Part shown: positions 57,526-64,000 of the stretch, in pieces | Numbering within the stretch: position 1 is the stretch's first letter | Layout of the letters: the number at the start of each line of letters is the position of its first letter | Origin: Hyaloscypha bicolor E | Lineage: Eukaryota; Ascomycota; Leotiomycetes; Helotiales; Hyaloscyphaceae | Length of the DNA: 64,000 nucleotides | Direction: 5' to 3' | NCBI RefSeq assembly: GCF_002865645.1 | Contig: NW_020194555.1 | Location: 2,072,288 to 2,136,287 of the forward strand | Translations under genes and position numbers: made by a program | Notes under the pieces: model-generated | Seen by the model: only the letters and a program-made list of their open reading frames with translations | What the model was told of the DNA's origin: nothing | Databases searched by the model: none

Positions 57526-58384
57526 AGGTGGGTTGCTTATTTTGAGGATGGTCGTGGTCGTACTTGAACTTTCAGTCGATTATCTCTCACTTGTGAAAAA
57601 GTATTTTGGTATCGCGATACGATTTAAGAAAGAAACTTGACATACGTAAAGCCACGCAGTTCACATCTAGTATTGCTCGGCAAGATGTGTTGCCTGATAA
57701 TTTGAAGACAAGACGGGCCACATATCGGGCCAGAATTACTTCACGAGCAATGCGTTTCATTCACTTCTCATGAGCTTCGCTCCTTGAGGATCAGAATAAC
57801 AACTTAATGTAAAGGACAAATTGGTGAGAAAGGACACCTTGATATTATTTTATGATGTCACGCTGCTGCAAATGACTTTTGTGATGGCAGCAGGACTCAG
57901 TATATACATGAACAATGCCAACCTCAATGCAATGAGAACTTTCCATAATGCTCGCCAACGCAGTGAGATGCCCACAACTCCTTTCTATGTAGCCGTTCCA
58001 CCACCAACGCCCGAAGCACAAAAGTCGTCGAACATGCAGGAAAGGGTATCGGTAAAGGGTCTTCGAATCGATGAAGGGAAAAGAGAAAACGCAAATCACA
58101 ACATCCGTCCATCCAATTCGTCTCGGTGCCCGTCTAGAGGGAGACCAGAGTACTTCGTAGATGAATACGTGATAATCCGTAGCCCAATCCATCATCAAAT
58201 GCTTAGTCGAAAACTTCGCCACCAACGACCAAAGGAACAACCAGTGACTCGAAGGTATCGCAAATGCATTACAACCATGTAAGCGGTGTAACGCAACCCA
58301 CTGGGAGGTGTGAGAAAATAAAGAGATCCGAGAAACGGAGCTTAGATAGATGGCAGGCTAGAAGGGATCGACGGTACGAAAGTG
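57526..58384. other. Intergenic, possible unrecognised relic
   Basis: Opposed frames at 57821-58282 (+) and 57845-58240 (-) overlap almost completely. Neither has a domain I can name. The minus frame has a Trp-rich membrane-like patch (GRWWWNGYIERS), so a further dead gene is possible. Confidence 0.35.
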
Positions 58385-60059
58385 TTAGATCTGGCCCTTG
58401 ATATCGATTTTTCCGAAGGCCTGCTTCTTCGCAGCTTCGAAGATCTGGCCTGCTTTCCCACTAATGAAACGAAGGCCATCTTCCTTTTCTTCGAGAAGGT
58501 GCTGTCCTTTGTAATCGCAGATGAATTGGGCGGCGTCGCCATCGGATTCGAATCCGAGCTCTTCGGTGATGAATCTTAACTTGACATCTGGCTTGTACCT
58601 ACGAATTGTTAGTCGCTCTAAAATGGTGGGAACAGGGAAAGACTTACGCTCTGCAAATATTCGATAGAGCCGCCAGACGTTCGCGGACGACGAACATGTC
58701 CATCAGGTAGGCACCCATATTGGGGGTGTCAAGGTAAAGTCTGAAAAATCTGTGGTAGTTGCCCAAGGCCAGTGCGGAACGGACATCCAGGGCATGCTTG
58801 ATGGCCTTCTCTTCTTTCTCTGCTGTGGTTAGATCCGCCAACACGTCGTTCAAGGCGGTGCGATTAGATGTGTGAATGAAATACAGGATACGATACGCCT
58901 TAAATTCCACTGGATTTCCTCCCAGCTTCTGTGCATAAAGCGCACGAAGCTGAGTTTGGCATTGATTATACTCACCAAGATCCCCCTTCTCAAGGGCGAT
59001 CCGGGCATGGATTTCGTAGACGGTGACGGTGAACTCGTTCTTGATCCGTTGAACAGTCAGATCCTGCCGCATGGATTTGAATTGATCGCAGATGTAACCG
59101 TAGTTCCCTTCCTTCTTCCATTTCTTCTTCAGCAGGTCTAGGGTTTTTCTCAATATGGGCTCGGGTCGAACTTGGGAGGGATTGGGTGCTGAAGTGAGGC
59201 GGAAATACTGTTTCTCGAGGACTTGACACGTTCCGACTACCGGACCTGACGTTGGCTCCGGAGATGGGGATGGCTTGTATGTAGATTTGTAGCCGCCATC
59301 GAAACGCTTTTGTCGCTTCTCCAGATTCTTCTGGAACTTACTGGTACCTTTGTGAGCATCCTCATGAAAGGGTTGCTGGCGCTTATCGAATGTGATGCGG
59401 TCTTCCAAGGCATTGCGAGTGTTAGTTGTACGCCAAGGTGAGGTGAAATTTGAATCCTCGTCACCGCCAATCTCTTGGGACTTCCTCTTCTTCAAATTCA
59501 CATCTCTGGTATTTATTTGGCCATTTCCACCAATATGAAGATCCACAGACTGCTGTTGCCATGAGATAGCGGCTTGGGCGCGCTCGGCTCGGATCATTTG
59601 CTGGGGAAGAGGAAGGTTGTCCCAATCGATGGTCTCGAGGGTATTATTGTCAGAAGCACGGGTGATGGTCGCTTTCAATTTGACTTCCATATCGGCTCTT
59701 AGGACATCATCAAGTAGGTTTTGGGGCTCAAATGACCGCTGAACGTAATTCCGAACGGGTTGTGGCCAGTCAATCTTCTTCCTCTGAACGGGCGCTTCCG
59801 CTAGCTGTGGAGGAGGCGGTGGCGGAAATTGCTGCTGTTGGACCATCGGGATATAATGAAGGGGAGGAGGGTTAAAGGTTTGTCGAACTTGGACGGGGTG
59901 ATATGCCGGGGGATCTGGACGAGGGTTAGTTCTTCGCGTTCCCCAGTGGCAAGAGAGATGACTCTGGCGGTCGCACTCACTTTGTGGGTAGCCATACTGG
60001 CCTGTCGTTCCGGGGGGTGGCGGAACGTTCGCCCAAGGTGCATTCATCGCAGAATACAT
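58385..60059 (-). CDS. THP3: SAC3/GANP-family protein, THP3-like
   Basis: Thp3 works with Csn12 in transcription-coupled mRNA processing. Exons 59981-60059, 58648-59914 and 58385-58598 give 519 aa; the 66 bp first intron has a CTAACCC branch site. The N-terminus is Pro/Gln-rich (FPPPPPPQLAEAP). A nuclear-localisation-like LKKRKSQEIGG follows. The SAC3/GANP region starts at VVGTCQVLEKQYFRLTSAP, with RPEPILRKTLDLLKKKW, SMRQDLTVQRIKNEFTV, YEIHARIALEKGDLGEYNQC and FKAYRILYFIHTSNR. It ends with a PCI-like winged helix in the last exon (YKPDVKLRFITEELGF). Divergent from VPS36. Confidence 0.88.
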
Positions 60060-60414
60060 CCAGGGTAATTTGCTTGAGGGTGCAGGAGAGTTAGTGACGC
60101 GATACTTGTGATCGCAAAGTGGTTCAATTATGGAGAGTGGAAGGGAAAGAAGGAAGATCGAGTTGAGCAGTCGATATTAGGTGAAATTCTTCGGTTGCAG
60201 GTGGTCGCCTAGTAGCGTGCTGGACGCTCCAGCCACCGCGTATATATGAGTCTTAACTGGAATAGCGATAAGCTGCACGGCGATAACAAGGCCGACGTCT
60301 GGAAATTGGTCCTGGCCCTGGTCTTGCTTGGTCTTGTGTCGTTGCTGAAGTCGATGTCCTGGATTGTCAACCTCCTCAGACAACCACTGCCGCCCCTTTA
60401 CATGGCTCGACCGA
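60060..60414. promoter_or_regulatory. Divergent promoter region, THP3-like/VPS36
   Basis: About 355 bp between the two starts. No particular motif stands out. An ATG in another frame at about 60402 precedes the VPS36 start. Confidence 0.4.
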
Positions 60415-62414
60415 ATGTTTCTAAAACGCATCGACCTCACTACTGCGCTGAGGCCGTCTTACTTGCCAGATGAGGTCTTGCTGTTTGTCCAAGACAATGT
60501 GGGACTCTATGAGGGGTGAGTTTGCTACCTAGATCCTAGCCACAAAGGCAGGAGGCTGCTCAAAGAGAATAAACACTCACAAGTATGCCTGCAGGAAGTT
60601 CAAGATTCCGGACTATCAGAATGGCCAGGTCTACTTGACGTCCCACAGAATCTGCTATGTCGATAACGAAGATCCACGGAAGAACTCCACAGCCATTGAT
60701 CTGAAGGATGTAGACAGATATGACTTCTATGTACGTCTGCGAACTATGCTGGGATGTTGCACAGGTTCTAACTATTCTGCAGGCTGGCTTTCTTAAATCG
60801 TCTGCCAAGATCACGCTCGTCCCAAAACCTACCAAAAGATCATCAATACAAACTCGAGGAGTATCTAGCCTCAATGGACCCTCAAGAAGCGCTACCACGT
60901 CTCCAGCACGCGTCGACAGCCCTTTCCATCTACCAAGTTCAGAGCCTGCACCTAAAAGTACCGGGACGTGGATATGTCCTATCTGCTCCTTCTCGAATCC
61001 CGTTCCTTCCAACTTCGATCCTTCCACGGCTCCCGAAACCATACCACTCCCTCCATGTCTAGCTTGCGGAATAAAGCCAACTTGGAAACTTGTTATGAAG
61101 GCAGCAATAGCAAATACTATCAATCGACCAGTGCAATCAACCGAAGGCCCGGTGAAATCTCCAATACCAGTTCGAGCACGCTCAGATGCTACCCGGCCAC
61201 AATCAGATATATGGCCAGATCCACAAGAGAACTCCAGCCGAGGTGGGAACTCCCAAGCGAGCGAAGGGGCATCGTTTCAATGTCCGAGATGTACCTTCGC
61301 AAATCATCCTTCATTGCTCTCATGCGAGATGTGTGGAGCACAATTGATTTCACAAGACATTCCTGTCGGTCTAGGCAATCCTAATCTCCGCACAGAATCT
61401 CCTGGGCCAGTTCTGAACCGACTTCCAGCGCCAGGAACGGAGAATAATGAAAGTATCAAATTATCTTTTCGTGGTGGAGGAGAAAAGATATTCTATGAGC
61501 GTCTGCAGGGATCGATGACACAACGCAAGTGGCTTCTGCAGGGTGCACCACCAGTTCCAAAACCTTCTCGTGGTCCAGAACCCGGGTCACCTAGCTCTAG
61601 ATCATCTACGCCAACCGGTGAACGAGTGAAGACTGCTGGTATTGCTGGCCTTGAACAGAGACGTTTGGAAGTACGGAAGAACAACGAGCTTGCTATTGGA
61701 AACGCTTTTGAGGATCTCGAGACCCTGATGGCATCAGCCAAAGAGATCGTCGCTCTTGCCGAGTCATTTGCTGCCAGCGGAGGCGTAAACGGCGAATCCA
61801 GTGCAGTTGCGAATGCTCTCGGATTAGTCACTACGAAAGACATGCTAGGTGGAGGAAGCAATTCAGAATCCCTCTATATCTCAGAGCTGTCCCGCAACTT
61901 GGCCGAATTCTTGACCGACGATGCTCGCGGCGTCCTGAGGAAAGCTGGAGGAATCATCAGCCTGGTCGATCTCTGGGCAATGTTCAACCGTGCTCGAGGA
62001 GGCGTTGAGCTCGTCAGTCCTCTTGATTTTGAGAAAGCTGCAAGGTTGTGGGAGAAATTAAAGCTTCCAGTGAGGCTAAGGCAATTCAAGAGCGGTGTCC
62101 TGGTAGTTCAAGCCAGTGACCGAACCGATGAAAAGACTATCAGGGCTCTTCTCTCATGGTTGAGCGATCTACATGTTTTCCCTCCGGACAAAGATCTAGC
62201 CTGGGATTGGCAAGTTTTCGGTAGAGGTGTGACCGCACAAGATACTGCCGAGCGATTTGGCTGGAGCCTCGGCGTTGCAGAAGAAGAGCTCGAGATGGCC
62301 GAGGAAAGGGGCGCACTATGCATAGAAGAGGGTATCGAAGGCCGCAAGTTCTGGGAGAACTGGATTGACGAAAAGCACGCTCCTGAAGCAAGCAGGCTGT
62401 ACAACGCTATATGA
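60415..62414 (+). CDS. VPS36: ESCRT-II subunit Vps36
   Basis: Vps36 links ubiquitylated cargo and endosomal lipids to ESCRT-II for sorting into multivesicular bodies. Exons 60415-60515, 60595-60730 and 60783-62414 give 622 aa. The N-terminal GLUE/PH-like domain includes LPDEVLLFVQDNVGLYEG and GQVYLTSHRICYVDNEDP, then AGFLKSSAKITLV. Within it sit two NZF zinc fingers: WICPICSFSNP with PPCLACG, and CPRCTFANHPSLLSCEMC. The EAP30 winged-helix core follows (LRKAGGIISLVDLWAMFNRA, LLSWLSDLHVFPPDKDLAWD, TAQDTAERFGWSLGVAEEEL). The ATG at 60415 (MFLKRIDLT) fits the family start. Confidence 0.94.
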
Positions 62415-62862
62415 GATCACGATTCATGCCGCGTAGAGAGAAAGATACCAAGTGTTGAATCATTCAATTACTTTTTGCACTTGCACTCAGCCACCTGGGA
62501 AGGACTTTCTTCTTTCAATAGAGTGACATTTAGGAATCACCACACCACCCTCTCGGGCGATTTCGAGATCTGTCTTACAGCTCGCCTAATCACGGCTCCC
62601 CACGTATCTGTATGCACCAAGCCACCGAACGTTCTTGCACTTGAGCACGTGGGCAGTTTCCTAATACCGTATATGATCCCGCATTCTCCCCACGTTTCTG
62701 CTCCTTCCTTCTTCCTTCCTCTCTCATTGTCCCGCCCCTACACAAAACACCCACCTTCTACAATCAATAATATTTGCTTAGAAGAGCGAGGTCAATCTGC
62801 ATTCAAGAAATAGAAGACGAGAGCTCCCGGCTGGTCCGGCGACAAAAACCAGGAAAAAGGAC
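62415..62862. other. Intergenic, no supported gene
   Basis: A 112-codon plus frame (62475-62813) has no domain and probably lies in the VPS36 3' flank and the promoter of the next minigene. Confidence 0.45.
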
Positions 62863-63078
62863 ATGTCTCTATTTGCTTACCCCAGCGCGTTCTGGATCTG
62901 TTGTTGCAGGACGCCGAAGGAGAATGTTCTTTCTGTAAGTACCATTGGTTGAGAGGGGTTAAAATATTGGTTGGCTGACAAGGTACAGTGTGGTGGAATT
63001 AATGAGTTGAAGGAGGTTAAGTGTGCCGCTTGCGGGCACAGCAAATGCGAGACGTGCACGGAGTGGAAGAAGCAGTGA
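62863..63078 (+). CDS. Small Cys/His-finger protein (minigene family, copy 9)
   Basis: Exon 1 (62863-62934) encodes MSLFAYPSAFWICCCRT to VLS. A 54 bp GTAAGT...GTACAG intron with a GCTGACA branch site follows. Exon 2 (62989-63078) starts with Cys: CGGINELKEVKCAACGHS, then KCETC and TEWKKQ. The whole protein is 53 aa. Spacing after the intron is C-x10-C-x2-C-x-H-x2-C-x2-C, identical to copies 4, 6 and 7, and the intron again falls directly before the first Cys. This is the only family member on the plus strand and lies 16 kb from the nearest other copy. Both exons are below usual ORF cut-offs. Confidence 0.7.
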
Positions 63079-64000
63079 GGTCGCTCTTTCGAAAGACTGG
63101 GTTGATTTTGTGGTGAAACTTGGGGTCAGGGAAGGGACTCATCAAATTGGAACTCATGGAGAAACTGAGGGATGGAGGGGAAGTAAAGCCTGGACTGGAA
63201 GCTATAGGTTTAGGAGTGGGTGGAGCTTGTTACTTGTACATTACAGCGGATATCCTTACTCAATACCTGTATTTATAGGCAGGTGGAAATCCTGGCTTAC
63301 TCGCAAACTGGTATCGAGGGGCAGATTGGCAATTGCGTTCTCAAGGTTTTCACTCGAAGGGTTTCTAATGGTGGGATTCCTCGTTCGTTGAGTTAGCAAG
63401 ATGTGGGAAAGGGAAATCGTAATATTGGGGAGAATGAGATCAATCAAGTTCTATTAAGTGTTGTGGAACTGGTGCATGGTCAGGTGCAAGTGTATTTTGA
63501 AGTCTAGCGGAATGAAAACAATCACTATGTATGATGTTGTGGAACTCGTGCTGGGTCAGGCAGATGTTTTTCTGGACTCTATTTGAGTCATCTGCCCCCA
63601 TTGTGAAACAATTCATTTAGTGTTCAGCCCCGAATTGGCAAAACCTTTGTTTTTGAACTCGATGTATAACTTGAGGATAAAGGAAGAGCTTTGCTGCGCC
63701 ACTGATCGAGTGACTCGCCTGCAAGGCCAATTGCGCTTCAAAAGACAACCGTCTGGACATTCAGTTACAAAATGGACGGTGTAGTCAGGCGAGCAGTAAG
63801 AATAGGAGAAAGTATACGAGTCCGGGTGTCATATCCACAGATTATGATTTACACTTGCGCGTTGCTCTGGCGATTAACTTTCATCCCCATAGAGAGCTGA
63901 GGGGCAGGTTATCTTTCTCATTGGAGGATTCTCGCTGAAATTAGTCATTACAGGGGCGAAGTAGTTTCTTCCTGCCCGAGTGAGAAGCAGCTGAGAAAGG
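63079..64000. other. Intergenic with one diverged direct repeat
   Basis: No gene is supported. A unit beginning TGTTGTGGAACT and containing GGTCAGG occurs at about 63461-63508 and again at about 63535-63582, about 74 bp apart, with roughly two thirds identity by eye. Confidence 0.5.

Noticed and set aside
57821..58282. Plus-strand frame of 153 codons opposed to a 131-codon minus frame
   Set aside because: They overlap fully and neither has a family I can name. Left as unannotated, possibly another relic.

Overview
The window is nuclear DNA of a filamentous ascomycete. The evidence is many 43-90 bp GT-AG introns with CTAAC/CTGAC-type branch sites, a complete fungal housekeeping set, and an AT-rich transposon relic that looks RIP-mutated. 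A helotialean (Leotiomycetes) source is my best guess; that is inference, not shown by the sequence.

Layout. 1-1.5 kb: AT-rich transposon relic with a surviving transposase N-terminus. 1.9-4.7 kb: a mitochondrial-carrier-like gene, then three small Cys/His-finger minigenes, at least one broken. 5.9-8.0 kb: membrane-anchored putative glycosyltransferase. 8-13 kb: gene-poor, with palindromes, a tRNA-like relic and a MITE-like inverted-repeat element. 13-19.3 kb: alternative NADH dehydrogenase with an EF hand, GID8, and uridine kinase/UPRT (URK1). 19.8-27 kb: a giant Ser/Thr-rich secreted protein ending in two LysM modules. 27.8-38 kb: NOP53, YPT6, KEI1 and the multidomain sulfite reductase beta subunit. 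38-46.6 kb: accessory block with a broken AA8 cytochrome gene, an OTT_1508-like deaminase gene and a run of Cys/His-finger minigenes. 47-54.9 kb: MTP18-like gene, ATP19, an SMP-30-like hydrolase, a broken short-chain dehydrogenase, an AYR1-like reductase and thymidylate synthase. 55.4-57.6 kb: a gene graveyard (polytopic membrane protein, HET-protein tail, acyltransferase 3). 58.4-62.4 kb: THP3-like SAC3/GANP protein and VPS36. 62.9-63.1 kb: one more Cys/His-finger minigene.

The main discovery is a family of tiny proteins (about 50-125 aa) recurring at about nine loci. Its signature is aromatic-W-x-C-C, then an intron, then (in the cleanest copies) C-x10-C-x2-C-x-H-x2-C-x2-C. Most copies are too short and too split by introns to stand out as single ORFs. 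They cluster on the minus strand around 3-4.7 kb and 44.3-46.6 kb, with outliers at 40.2 kb (-) and 62.9 kb (+). Some copies are intact and others carry lost Trp/Cys codons or frame problems, which suggests a duplicating and dying family. The 40-46.6 kb copies flank a deaminase gene.

A second theme is gene decay by C:G to T:A changes (CAA to TAA, TGG to TAG or TGA) plus small indels, in at least five accessory genes. The housekeeping genes I could assemble all splice into full-length frames whose exon sums divide by three.
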